This document shows positions 1 to 11,432 of a stretch of 64,000 nucleotides of DNA, one piece after another. The DNA is from Tetrapyrgos nigripes (Eukaryota; Basidiomycota; Agaricomycetes; Agaricales; Campanellaceae), in the NCBI GenBank assembly GCA_013368315.1, contig JAACJM010000115.1, forward strand, positions 206,846-270,845, written 5' to 3'. Position 1 is the stretch's first letter, and each line of letters starts with the position of its first letter. A program made the translations under genes and the position numbers. The notes beneath the pieces were generated by a model. The model ran no database searches. It had not been told where the DNA came from and saw nothing but the letters and a program-made list of their open reading frames with translations.

Positions 1-80
1 GCGTCATAGACAGTCATTGTAGACGAGCTTGTCTCGAGTTTTGTCTCCAGTGATGTTGATGAAATTTGTCCGTCTTTGAA

Positions 81-299
81 CTACGCACTTCGATTTTCCC
101 CTTTGAAGAAGTCCCAATCGCCGCCGATCGGTGCCGGCACCAAAAGATTCATGAAGTGTAGATTCTTCCCTCTCTTCCTTGCGGTGATTTTCGAGGTAAT
201 AGATAATACTTCATACACGGCTTCGTGTCGTTGTTCGAAATTGGATTGCAGAAGATTTCGGATTGGACGCGTGAGAGGGTCCGGGGACTGCAATGGCAT
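81..299 (-). CDS. possible coding exon of an unidentified gene
   Basis: A minus-strand open stretch of 72 codons has plausible protein composition, including the segment FMNLLVPAPIGGDWDFFKG near its end. A candidate acceptor (TGCAG) lies just after its first codons and a candidate donor (GTGCGT) lies at its 3' end. It could therefore be an internal exon of a gene continuing past the left edge of the window. I recognise no family and cannot fix its start, so this is a weak call. The rest of 1-469 shows nothing else I can support. Confidence 0.22.
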   Translation of the reverse strand: MPLQSPDPLTRPIRNLLQSNFEQRHEAVYEVLSITSKITARKRGKNLHFMNLLVPAPIGGDWDFFKGENRSA

Positions 300-469
300 A
301 AGTGGCTTGACCTACGGCTAGTACTCAGTCGCGCAAAATGGATGTTTGTAAAAGCAGTTCGTAATACATTTGCTGAGATTGTCAAACTATGCTACACTTG
401 GTAAAGGAGAGTTCATAATAAATATCAAATATCATAAAAGTCATCAAGAATTTGTTGTCCAACTCTCAT

Positions 470-1131
470 CTAGAACGGGAAACCCATAGGGTTGTCCGGG
501 GTGAAAACAGGAGTAGGACTATATAGGCGTAGTCAGAGAGAGTATGGAAAGGACGGCAAAAGGAAACTCACTGCTCAGGAGCCACTTGGGCTCGTATATT
601 TGCTCGACGAGATTTGTAGTGCCATGGAGGTGGAATCAAGGCTTTCATTGCGGACTCAGCCTCGTTGGCAGGAGTAGGCTCAGATTGCTCTTCGGGATCT
701 GTATCGCCATTGAACAACTTGCGACGGATGTCGGTTTGAGCAGCGACAGGACGATCGAGACTACTTCGGGGAGTAACGGAAGGAGGAGGTGTCATTATGG
801 CTCTGGGGAGAGGGTTGGGTTTGGGCTAGAATGGAATGGATAAATTGAATGAAAGGCAGATGAATAGACTCACTGTTGCTTTTGGCCCTCGTCCGGTATT
901 ACTATCTTCATACTTGGTTCTGCTCGTAGGATTCTCCGGGACCGGTCGACTCGGAGATGTTTTGTATACCGTGGTGACATCCGGAAACACAGAATGAGAT
1001 TTCTTGCGTGCCACACATGCATGGCTGCGCGTGTCAGGAACAGATTCCACAGATGTGACCGAAACGTTTTCGGTATACCATCCCGAGGCGGTTTCGCTGT
1101 CTGAAGAGCTTGAAGAAGACTTGGAAGACAT
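470..1131 (-). CDS. hypothetical protein, 3 exons, 186 aa
   Basis: I do not recognise this gene. Three exons join in frame: 1131-874, 825-572 and 518-470. Introns are 826-873 (48 nt) and 519-571 (53 nt), with GTGAGT donors and TAG acceptors. The N-terminus is serine-rich (MSSKSSSSSSDSETASG). A middle part carries the basic, proline-spaced segment PPPWHYKSRRANIRAQVAPE. The 49-nt last exon encodes the compact tail PTPVFTPDNPMGFPF. No signal peptide or membrane segment is visible, and composition suggests a disordered cytosolic or nuclear protein. The start at 1131 was chosen over upstream in-frame Mets because the sequence before it looks like 5' leader. The two phase-consistent introns, and a last exon that makes sense only when spliced, support a real gene. 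It is transcribed divergently from the Argonaute gene. Confidence 0.7.
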
Positions 1132-2403
1132 AAAGAATAATTTGAGGCGGGCAAAAAATGAAGAAAGGAAGGAACTTTGAAAGAGGCGAGGGTAGGAGTA
1201 AGATCCTTTAGTAGATGAGGAAGAGCTAGAGTGGATGAGATTGATGAGACTGCTCGGCATTCGATTGTCACTTGGAAGATAAAGGTGTCTTTGGACGGAT
1301 GAGATGAAATCCTTTATAGGTCTCTCAAAGGGCCAAAACGGCGTTGTGCAGCAGACATTGTGCGTCAAAGCATCGAGTCAACGCTGAGACATGTTAACTC
1401 CGAGGTCAAAGGGTAACGGGTCAAAGCGCAAGGTCAAAGTACAGATATGCATTGTCGCCAAAAAGCAGTGCACTCTACAAATGAAGTGTTTCATGCAGTC
1501 CTGCTTGCTTACAGGGTCCAAGTCGCTGGAGATGAAACTTTGGCCGATTTCTGTTTCTGTCTAAAGGAAATTGGGTAAAATGCATCAATTTATTACTTGA
1601 AGTCCAAGATTACATACTGGAAAGTCCACAAAACCGTAAAAGTGAGGAGCAAGTAGCCGTTTAAGTCCTGGATGCAACATCTTTGCAGATGATATGAAAG
1701 AGCAAAATTGGAGGAACAATGAAAAAGGATGATGGAACTGAAGAGGAGGATTGCGTGGATGCACAGCCACATTATGATTCTTTCCTCATGGCGTAGACGG
1801 TGACAATCGTTGCGTGGAACTCTAGCAGGCAGTAGAAGATACCTGGTAAGCAACTTGGAGCGTTGACAGACCGCCTTGGACCGCCTATCCCCTTCACAAC
1901 CCCCTGCGTGCACGTCTCGGAGGAAGGAGGTAAGCAAAACGCCCTGGCCCCTGAGGCAAGTTCTTTCTCCTCCACCCCTTTCCCCCCTTTTTTCTTTCGG
2001 CGATTATTCGCCAAACAGCCAAACCACTACCGAACCTAACCATCACGCACTCCCCGCCAAAACCCATCGCGACATTTCAGTTCGGTACTCAACTCAGTCA
2101 AATCAACGTGTAGATGAGGACAGCCTGTCCCGATACTTACTTAGAATACCGAGTACTATACATTTGTAGTTACATTTCTAGGGTAGCCTGCCTCGACGCC
2201 TTGGCCGTAGACTGGCGTGCTCGTCGTTAAATAAAGAAAAGAGACCAGTTTGTCTTAGATCAATTTCAAAAGGAATGCTGTTCACGGCGCTTCTTGTGCG
2301 TCTAAAGCAGGAAGCCCCACGTCAATTTGACTATTGTTCATAATCATAGAACCACTCTGGTTAAACTCCAACCACAACAGTCTGCCATTCTGAACGACGT
2401 CCT
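1132..2403. promoter_or_regulatory. divergent intergenic region between hypothetical gene and Argonaute
   Basis: About 1.27 kb separates two divergent starts, so it should hold both promoters. Short ORFs here (for example 1876-2169 plus and 1593-2014 minus) have no recognisable protein features. The plus-strand stretch from about 1960 is pyrimidine-rich, as is common near fungal transcription starts. No specific operator or TATA element could be assigned. Confidence 0.4.
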
Positions 2404-5400
2404 ATGAGTCACAGAGGACACAGCCAACGAGCAAGAGGAGGCGGAGGAGGAGGAGGAGATCGTGGTGGTGGTGGTGGTGGTGGTGGATATGGACGAGGAG
2501 GTCGTGGTGGAGGTCGTGGTGGAGGGGGTCGTGGTGGAGGTGGCCGTGGTGGACCTACTGGAGGAGGTGGTCGTGGTGGACCTTCTGGTCCTGTCATCTT
2601 TGGCAACCCGTCTCCCGTAGACACTCGACTACAGGGAAACGCTCAAGACATGCTCATCAACGCCTTCAGGTCACTCGAGATCAGCCCTGACCGCCCTGTT
2701 CGCCCTGGGTTCGGTACACGAGGCAAAGAAATCACCGTCCGCGCCAATTTCTTTCCCGTTCGCGTCCCAAAGGATCTGGTCATTTATGAATATGACGTGG
2801 ATATCCAACCGAACACTGACATTAAGCGTCTGAAGAAGCGGATCTTTGAACTTCTCGAGCAAAGTACACCTGGCCAACAGATGATTAGATACATCGCTCA
2901 TGACAAGAGCAAGCGCTTGGTCTCCGCCAGGCAGCTTCCGCAGCCTTTGAATGTCGCCGTGCCTTTTTACGAAGATGGTGAACCTGGTCCCCGTCAAAAT
3001 GCCAGAGTCTATACCGTCTCTATTAAGTTGATTCGCCAACTCAATCCCAGTGAGCTGGTTCAGTGAGTCGTCCCAAAATCTATGCTTTCTGCATTCCTGA
3101 ACCATATTTTCCTAGATATACGACCGGGCAGCCAAATTCCAGAGGATACGACCCACTACCATTGATCTCTGCTCTCAACCTCATTCTCCAACAACATGCG
3201 GCCAGAACTGGTGTGTCAATCGCGCAGGATGACCGAGAAGATGGAGACAACAGAAAGCGAAGGAACACCAGCAAGTATTTCTTCCCTATGTCGTCGGAAC
3301 CCTTCAGCCTTGGACCAAGGCTAGTTGCGTTCCGAGGATACTACACATCGGTGCGACCAACTTTCAAGGAACTTATGGTCAATGTGTAAGTACTATCCCT
3401 TTCCATTCATGAATTTCTCCGGTCCTTACTTGTTATTGTCATAGGAACGTATGTATGACTGCCTTTGTCCGACCAGGCAACTTGGCCAGCGCTCTTAAAG
3501 AGGCTTCTGAGCGCTCCCACGGCGCTCTGCCAACCTTACCTCCTGCGTTGGTCAAAAGCATGCATATCGCTACTAGATATATGGGTCATAAAAGGCGTCA
3601 CAGATTGAAGGCCATCGGGACGAGGACAGCCAGGTACGAATCCTCTTATTCATCGCCGCGACCGTCAAAAAAAAAGAACGCGACGTGGACAGAAATCAAC
3701 AATTTCAATGTGACGAGTACGGCGGGATGATTAGCGTTGAAACCTATTTCAAGAGAAGTAAGCTCTCATTACTTGGCTTCTAGAGTAGTCAACATCATTG
3801 ACTGTTTATCGTTTTACAGAATACGGGATAACTCTTCGCGAAGCGACTACCCTCCCCGTCGTCGATATTGGTGGCAACAGGCACGTCTGGGTCCCCGCCG
3901 AACTCTGCGAAATAGAACCGGGAAGCATTTTCAGAGGAAAACTCAACGAACAGGAAACGGCCCAGATGATCAGGTACGCTTGCAATGTTCCCCGGGTCAA
4001 CGCAGAACACATTACCGGCGAAGGTTTCCCAAAGTTGGGTCTGTCACCTCTTACATCGCCTGCTACCGAATTTGGCACCTCTGTCTCCAACGAGATGACT
4101 ATCATCCCTGCTAGAGAACTCACGCCTCCTCGTCTCAACTACCGTGTTGGTGCGCCTAGAGTCAACAACGGTGCTTGGAACATCCTTGACGTCAAGTTCC
4201 ACCGAGGAGCCAACATACGAAGTTGGTGGGTGCTTGTAGTGCGGGATGGGCAGATCCTAGTCAACGGGCCTCAAGACGAACGGTTGCAGAACCTAGTCCA
4301 GGCATTTCACAATAAGTTGGTGAACAGTGGGATGACGTTACCTCCCGGACGACCCAGGCTAGCTGTTACTCCACCATTACCTCTTGTTGCTCAGGATCCG
4401 GGGAGGAAACAGGCGTTGGCTGTGATCAAGAAATCGTTGCAGGAGGAACTCAGCAAAGTTGGTGGGAGTAAACCAGATTTCGTGTTGGTGTTGTTGTCGA
4501 AGAGAGATAACTATATTTATCCTGGGATCAAGGTGTGTTTTTGTGTTGGCGTATCACACGATGGAAGGAGAAAAAACTGATGTCTTTCGCTTAGCGTATT
4601 GGGGACGTTGAGCTCGGCATACAGACCATCCACATGCAGCTTTCCAAGGCTCTTAATGACCAGAACCAGAAGCAGGACCAGTATCTGTCAAATGTCGCTC
4701 TCAAAGTCAATACCAAGTCTGGTGGTATCAATCATAGGGTGTGTCTCATCCATCTTTCGTCAGTCTCTCTCAGCCAAACTAATGTCGTTTCTCTCTCAGC
4801 TTGATCCCTCCGCGATGACCTGGCTCAAGAAGAAATCTACTATGATGGTTGGTATCGACGTGACCCATCGAGGCCCGGGAAGTCGAGAAGGAACACCTTC
4901 TATTGCTGCTGTCGTAGCTAGCGTGGACGACGATTTTGTACAATTTCCGGCAAGTATGCGGATTCAGCAGAGTGATGAAGTCAAGGAGGTATGTCCTTCG
5001 GCTCTTCGGGTATTCCGTGTCGTTCTGACTTCTATTTGCTGGTTTGCTCATGGTGATGCAGATGCTTGACGAGTTGAAAGAAATGATGGTTGAGCGACTT
5101 CTGTATTACCAGAAGAAAAATAAGACTTTGCCTCAGAGGATTTTTGTCTTCAGAGATGGTGTCTCCGAGGTGTGTATACCGTATCCTAACTATAGGTAAT
5201 CCAGCTGAAGGGACCGTGGTACAGGGTCAATACGACTCAGTCTTACGCGACGAGCTTCCACAAATACGTGACGCTTGCAGAAGGTTTGATAGAGGTGGGC
5301 AGCAGTACCGCCCGCAAATTTCAATTATCGTTTGTGGAAAACGGCACCATGCAAAGTAGGCTTACTATTCTCCGTGAGTGTGTTTTTACTGACAGCCACG

Positions 5401-6009
5401 TGCTTGACCTACGCGGCAGGTTCTTCCCGACGACTTCTGAGTTTGCTGACCGGAATGGAAATACTCGACCTGGAACAGTCGTTGATAAAGGTATCACTGG
5501 CGTGTGAGTAGTCTTCTACCTAGAGTTTATCATCCTTTGCTGACGTCTGATCGTCGCAGCTTCGACTTTGACTTCTACCTCCAGGCCCACGCTGGTATCC
5601 AAGGACACGTCAAATCCACCCACTACATCGTCATTTACGACGGAACTGGTTTCTCTGCTGATGAAATCCAGCAAGGAACCAACGATGTCAGCTATCTCTA
5701 TGCGAGAGCGACAAGAGCGGTCAGCTTGATGCCTCCTGCATATTACGCGGATTTAGCTTGCGAGAGAGGAAGGTGCTATCTGAACGACTTTTTGGTGGAC
5801 GATACGATGAGTGTAGCGAGTCGGTCTTCGGGTGGTCGGGTAGACACGGCTGCGGAAAAGCGAAGAGTGTTTGAGGCGGCGCAGAAGGCTTGGGGTAATG
5901 GGGTGAGTGCGAACACTTATGAATATTAGATTTGCTGAGCTGACTGGATCTTTGCGCTGTGTGTTTGCAGATTCACCCTGATATTGCTGATTCAATGTTT
6001 TATATCTGA
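2404..6009 (+). CDS. ago: Argonaute (Piwi-clade RNA slicer), 12 exons, 977 aa
   Basis: This is the core small-RNA effector of RNA interference; it binds a guide RNA and can cleave targets. Exons are 2404-3062, 3116-3385, 3445-3633, 3693-3757, 3820-4532, 4595-4738, 4800-4988, 5062-5169, 5225-5355, 5420-5503, 5560-5902 and 5971-6009. All phases agree and total 978 codons. Residues 10-60 form a Gly/Arg RGG-rich tail, followed by an Argonaute N domain (from about 100), linker 1, PAZ (about 325-450), linker 2, MID (about 540-690) and PIWI. Catalytic positions are D700 (GIDVTH), E740 (SDEVKE), D775 (FRDGVSE) and D915 (YYADL). This is a DEDD tetrad, not the DEDH of animal AGO2; DEDD is known in the slicing-competent Kluyveromyces polysporus Argonaute. 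The first motif reads HRGPG where HPGPG is usual. The protein ends SMFYI, with the hydrophobic C-terminus typical of Argonautes. Length is normal and nothing is broken, so I infer an active slicer. Confidence 0.96.
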
Positions 6010-6043
6010 TTTTTTTCCTGCTTTGATCTTCTGTATCTTATAT

Positions 6044-6178
6044 AGGTCTGTGACCTAGGTCCTGATGATTTATTGAAGTTGATCAAAAGCAGAGCTCTGC
6101 CGAGGAGGAGCCTGGAGTCGAGGAAAGCTCCGCTTTTGATCAAACCTCGATAAATCAGGGGGACCTTAGTTACAGGTC
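6044..6178. repeat. long imperfect hairpin just after the Argonaute stop
   Basis: Two arms of about 50 bases, roughly 6045-6096 and 6126-6178, are reverse complements with a few mismatches and a 2-nt bulge. A loop of about 30 bases separates them. The best-paired part includes TGATCAAAAGC against GCTTTTGATCA. It begins about 36 bases after the Argonaute stop codon and so probably lies in the 3' UTR. It could be a small foldback element, a 3'-end processing structure or a precursor of a hairpin small RNA. No clear target-site duplication was found. Confidence 0.75.
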
Positions 6179-6423
6179 CATGTATCTTGTACACAAGGAT
6201 GGCCCTGTAATCTGTCTTGTTCTTGTCTTTTTACTGTACAGTGTGTATGTAGCTTAGTTGGCAATGGTTGCCAGAACTGTGTATTTCTATGTTTTCATGT
6301 GAAAATGAAGTATGATGTCATCTGTGCTCTCCTCACGACAAACGCGAGCTCCTTTCTTTTCTACACTCATCTACTGCTACTCAACCACACTCTAATCTCT
6401 ATACATCTCTCCACTCTATCCTA

Positions 6424-7305
6424 ATGCAAGACCCAGAGAAAGAAATCTCCTCCGTCTTACTTCAACTTACCACAACTTCTTCCGCCGACGTGCAGAAAGC
6501 CGTCATCGAAAAGTACTTTTGTTCAGATGTGGGCTTTAGGCATCCACTTTGCTATGTACCACCCATTGACGAGTCTAGGGAGATGCTGCTGGGGATCTAT
6601 CAGTAAGTTGAATTGAACGTATTATATTTGACTTCAGTTTTGAACGCGTATGTACAGGTGGTATCGCGTTCTGTCTCCGAAAATTGAAGCATATGTACAG
6701 AGCGTTGGTGCGTCATTTCCAAGGGTTCGACATTACTTCATGCTGACCGTTTCACGCGGTGTACCTGGCCCTTTCAGTGTACGACAAGGAAAGAGATATC
6801 TTGCTACTGGACGTGTTTCAAACTTTCCACATACGATTATCACCACTTAAACCTTCTCAATCTCGGTTCGTCGCTTCTCAAGTTCTCTGACAGCCCGATT
6901 GCTGAACACCCCTTTCCTCTTCAATAGGCTTCTAGTCCGGTTGACACTCAAGGAGGTCGATGGCCTTCGTTATATAGCCTTTCAGGAAGACTTTTATCAT
7001 CCAGATGTACGTTTTGTATTGCCTTTTCAAATTTTGCCCTCTGAAAGGTGGACCCTGACACTCTCATTTTACAGGACTTTATGCGTCTCCTTATTCCACC
7101 TCTTGCCCCTCTTCTCCGCGCGTGTCTAAGCACCGCCAGTTTTGCTTCAACGGTGTATGCCAAGACTGCACAATTCTTGGGTTTTTGGAGGGTCACTGGT
7201 AGGGTGACGAATGGGGATACAAACGCATTGGCAATGGAGAGCGACGTCGAGCATGACGATCACTACCGCAAACAGGGTTTGTATGATGGGAATAAGACTG
7301 ACTAG
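6424..7305 (+). CDS. SigF-like NTF2-like domain protein, 5 exons, 208 aa
   Basis: Exons 6424-6602, 6658-6707, 6778-6865, 6928-7006 and 7075-7305 join in frame to 209 codons. The product matches my memory of the agaricomycete family annotated 'SigF-like NTF2-like domain'. It opens MQDPEKEISSVLLQLTT, has a conserved YFCSDVGFRHPLC patch, an IYQWYRVLSP turn, a LDVFQTFHIRLSPLKP strand region and an EDFYHP motif. Near the C-terminus there is a hydrophobic helix around LLIPPLAPLLRACLSTASF that could associate with membrane. The NTF2-like fold is a small alpha/beta cone. The biochemical role of this fungal family is not known to me, and no catalytic residues can be named. It lies about 400 bases after the Argonaute gene in the same direction, but with its own leader there is no reason to assume co-regulation. 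Confidence 0.78.
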
Positions 7306-7828
7306 AGGATCGCGATTGTTCCTTGACTGTATATTTCTACTGGCTGCCTTTCTAGGCTTGCAGGCATGCATATAGGTATGGTGATCTAATGTTTCCATGG
7401 ACCTACGTTCCAAATGCTGATACTATCTCTCACCCCGCAGTACATACCTATGTAAACTTTAGAGTTTGGACATACTTAACAACTTTCAGATGGTACATGT
7501 TTTAGCCTCTTCAGATCACAAATAAGAGGAGGATTGAGTACTAAGGATAGATGCGTAGGGCATCTTGGAGTCATTTGCAGTTGTCGCAGTTCTCCGCTCG
7601 ATTTTCTTGGAAAGTGAAACGGTAGGATGCAAGACACTGTACAGAGCACTTCCACAACGTCCTCTCGTATTCGATTAAGGCATCCTGTACGTACAGTAGT
7701 TCCTACTTCGTTCCTAAGGCCTAAGTACCTATAAATACTCTATAAATTAGTTATAAAATAGGTAAATAAAGAGCGTGAAAATATCCCAGCAATCCAACTT
7801 TATACAGCACCCGGAGAGGTATTGCTCC
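7306..7828. other. convergent 3' intergenic region
   Basis: This 0.5-kb stretch separates two convergent gene ends. It is AT-rich, with direct-repeat-like runs (ctataaat, agttataaaatagg) near 7735-7765. It should hold the 3' UTRs of both genes. I see no ORF or RNA gene in it. Confidence 0.4.
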
Positions 7829-10205
7829 TCAGAGAGACCAGTCAGCCTTTATCAGATCAGCAGCTCTTTCGGCGACTACGTAGACTAGGGCCATGGTATG
7901 CCCAGACGGAAGTAAAGGCTTTTGTAACAAGAAAAAAGTGAGCGGACGTCGTTGACAAAACAAAACCAACGTACCAGCACAGACGCATCAACAACCCTCA
8001 CACCTTTTGCACCCTTCAACGTCAAATCCGGATCCACCACACCCCAATCCGCGTCCCTCGGCGACATCGAAGCAGAACCAACCGGATGTAACCCAGCACC
8101 CACATTTTCACGAACAAATTGATCAATCTCATCGTCCGTGGTTGGGTTTAAGCTTGGCTGCAAGGTGTATCCTTGGAAAGGCGCAGTGTTGAGGAGACGT
8201 CGGAGGGCTTTGACTGATTCACGCATTCCAAAGACATCGAACGGATCAGCGAGGAGGTTGAGGTTGATTACTGGGTGATCGAGAGGGTTGGAGCTGTTGA
8301 GAGTCAGGGATCCACCTGAAGGGGCACTCGATCAGCGCTTAGGAATAGGATGAAGGTGGGTACGAGGGCACGTACGAGAGGCAGGAGTAACGAGGTACGG
8401 CAAGGCCAAAATAAAGTTGCTTATGTTACCCACTGCGTTTGTCGGAAGGCCAATGTTGCTCTAAGAGTGATTTTGAATACATTTGGAGTAACACAGGGAC
8501 AAAAAAAAATACTTACACTGAGAACCATCTCAACATGAGCTGTATTCGGGCCCGCAGCGGGATTTTCAACGGTCTCAAAGATAGACGCGTTATCCGGGAA
8601 ACGGAAAAAGCAGACAGTGTTTTCTGGACCAGCTGCTAGAGGACCAGTTCTATTTTTTCTCCATTGGTCCAGTAATCCGTCTCTGATGGTCTCGTCTTGA
8701 CTCATCACGTCGTTGGGGTCGGTTGAGTTGACGAACCAGAGCCAGTTTAGTTGGGGTTGTTCGGTGTAGTTTTGGCCTACGGAGGGAAGATGAAGAGTAG
8801 AGGGTATTTCAAGTTTGGACAACGTCTCGGTGTCTCCTATGCCTGAATTGAGCAATACATTTGGTGTTCCTGAAAAAAAAAAAAAAAACAATAGTCCGTG
8901 AGATGTGCTGGTTAATGAGACTAAGACAGTTTTACCTATTGATCCTCCAGACAAAATGATTTCTTTTGAAGCCGTAAGATTCTGGAATGTAGCTTTCTTT
9001 GGGTTGGAGTTATGTCGAATAGAGTGTTTGGTAATGACTTACCACCAGCATCCTGTGTAAACTCAACACCACTGAAAGACGTAGTGCCATTCGTCTGTAG
9101 GATACGTGTGACGTGTGCATGCAAGAGGATATGAAGGTTTGGTCTTTCCCTGAACTGCGGGGCCAAGTAAGACGTTGCAGAGCTGCTTCTTTCTCCGTTT
9201 AAAATCGTAGATTGTGACCAGCCTGTACGAGAAAATAATCAAAACCTGAAGCAGAAAACGTAGAATGGAAAATACCCACTCAGTCCGACATTATTCCCGT
9301 CATTCGGATCAAGTTTGAAAGGAAACTCTGCATCAGGCAGCAGGCTGGACTGTATAGCTAAATCGTCGAATTTGTGGAGATACGAAGCGAGAGAGACCGA
9401 GTTAATGCCCTCGAAACTATGCACAGTTGGGTCGAATTGTCCCGTAATGTTGTGATGATCTGCAGGTTGGGTGAAGTCTTCGTTCTAAGTACATACAACC
9501 AAATGAAAAATGAGATCTCGAAATTGTCATGAGACGAGTTGGATCGCACCTTTTTGAAGTACTGCTGGACGCTACCCCATGACCATCCGGAATCCCTAGT
9601 GAGGCTTGCGTATCGGTCCCAGTCCTCGGAGGTTCCACGTGTGTACACCATGCCGTCTTTAGGTAGCAGTCATCAGTCTCAATCGTCAGTATGTGTAGTC
9701 GTAGCGAACGAAAGCTCACTCACTAATAGCACTGGATCCTCCCAGAACAAATCCTCTCGTTACACGCCCAGATCGATTTCCCGTTGCCGGCCCCAGATTA
9801 GCAGTAAAGTTCCAATCCAACCGAGAACCTAAGTTTCGCAAGAAGAAGCTGGGAACCTGGGTATTTTCGTCGTTTTCGTCGCTGTTCATATAACCAAGCA
9901 GGTCAGCCCATAGACTCGTCAATGAACGAAGAAAGGCTGTACTTACAAACCACCAGCTTCCAGTACCAAAACATTGACATCAGGATTTTCAGTCAGACGG
10001 TTTGCAATCACATTGCCAGCGGTACCACCTTCAACATCAGAGTGAGAACATCGTAGACCTGAAGCCAGAAGACCGACTTACCGCCAATAACAATGAAGTC
10101 AAACGTCCCAGTGGGCAAGTCGTCAACATGTTCGATAATGGACGCGAGGCCGCTGCAGCAGAGCGAGAGGAAGGCTGGCGTCAATACCAGAGTGTGAAAC
10201 CGCAT
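7829..10205 (-). CDS. secreted GMC oxidoreductase, aryl-alcohol-oxidase-like, 11 exons, about 593 aa
   Basis: This is an FAD-dependent glucose-methanol-choline oxidoreductase of the AA3_2 type, which typically oxidises aromatic or aliphatic alcohols and yields H2O2 for lignocellulose attack. A signal peptide ([22 protein letters not shown]) points to secretion. The dinucleotide-binding motif [13 protein letters not shown] is rebuilt across intron 1 and followed by VLVLEAGG. The GMC signature region [11 protein letters not shown] ends exon 3, and the second signature ([12 protein letters not shown]) opens exon 8. Near the end, [10 protein letters not shown] and PSGHTMA provide the two catalytic histidines of the family. 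Ten short introns splice in phase, ending in a last exon that finishes [13 protein letters not shown]. Length matches aryl-alcohol oxidases (about 570-600 aa) and nothing is disrupted. Exact substrate cannot be told; a pyranose or methanol oxidase is less likely from length and signal peptide. Confidence 0.92.
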
Positions 10206-11432
10206 TTCGCGGGCTGAGATGGTTGGTTTGAAACATGATGATGTTTTATAAACCCATTGAATGAATGGCCTAAATAATAATGGAGCAAGGTAAGCTGGGT
10301 ATAGGTGAGCATCTGCAGTAAATCTTCAGCGTCGTTGAATAAACTTCAGAACGTGGATGAGCCTTCAGCTAGGCGCCGCGGCCGCAGATGCGGGTTGCGT
10401 CTCTCAGACCTTCAATACCAGCATTTTTCAAAATCGAGATCACAACTCCGGTTGTTACCTTTCAGTGATCCCCGTCACCTGGCGTCTTCTTTGGTCTCCC
10501 CGCCATCATCAAGCCCCGAACTTCCCAGTCTCCATACCGAGTTCCTACCCCGACTAATACCCGATCACCTTCGACATCATTTCCTCAAGTATCTTCCCCT
10601 GTCCTAGCACCATGACTATCAATCCACACCCCACACAGTCTAAGCCAACTGAAGGTGTGATCGAACGAGGTCTGGGTGAACTTGACATTGCTGACAATTC
10701 GGGTTTCGCTACTGGGGACGGTGGGGCGGGTGCTGGGACATCATAGGCATCGGGACCGGACCATGAGCGATGATTGGCCGCTAGGTAGGGCGGCGGCGTG
10801 CCTAAGTAATTGCGATTGCCCAGTCGCTATTCCCGGGTAATAGACTCCTCCTCCTCCTCCTCCAGGAGTTTCGATTTTGCCAGTTGCGATTGCAGTTGCG
10901 GTTTCGATTGCGATTGCGATATGAAAAAAACGCTCGTGTCGAAGCTCTACAAATCTGGCTCTAATTATTGACTCTCTCCATTGGCTCTATGACCCAAATG
11001 GTTTCTACCCTTTGAGTCCATTGCGCGTTGTGTTGTGGTGCCAAACTGTGGTCGAGGTGACGGTGTAACTTTTGACGCGACGCGCGTCAAGCAGTGCAAT
11101 GCTTACATCCGGGTCCGAGTTTCACACCATAAGCAGGAGCACTGTTTGCGATCCTCTGAGCAAAAGCTTCAGAGGTACTGGTGTTTGATCTATAAAGCGT
11201 ATACACAGGCACCAAAGACGCTCCTGCATGTTTTAACTGTTCTACATGATTTGACGGTTTTGCATAATTTGACCAGCTCTGCGCAGTTCCAGGCAAAAGC
11301 TGCGATGAAGGAGAAGCGTAAAGGTGAGGCCCAGAAGTAAGAAGTCTAGCCCGGATCTGCAAGGTCCTGGGTTTAACTGACAGCTCCTGTAGAGGTTGAA
11401 AAATCCAAACTTTTTCGGGACCATCGTTGCAG
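10206..11432. other. intergenic region upstream of the GMC gene
   Basis: This region holds the GMC promoter and a low-complexity stretch near 10845-10920 with (TCC)n and repeated TTGCGATTGC words. A 44-codon plus ORF at 10611-10745 starts MTINPHPTQSKPTEG and is glycine-rich at its end. It has no recognised relatives and could be a small protein or chance. The part from about 11100 on may be decayed upstream sequence of the TFIIS-like gene. Confidence 0.35.

Noticed and set aside
2409..2624. Proline-rich ORF on the minus strand
   Set aside because: It is the antisense shadow of the Argonaute Gly/Arg triplet tract.
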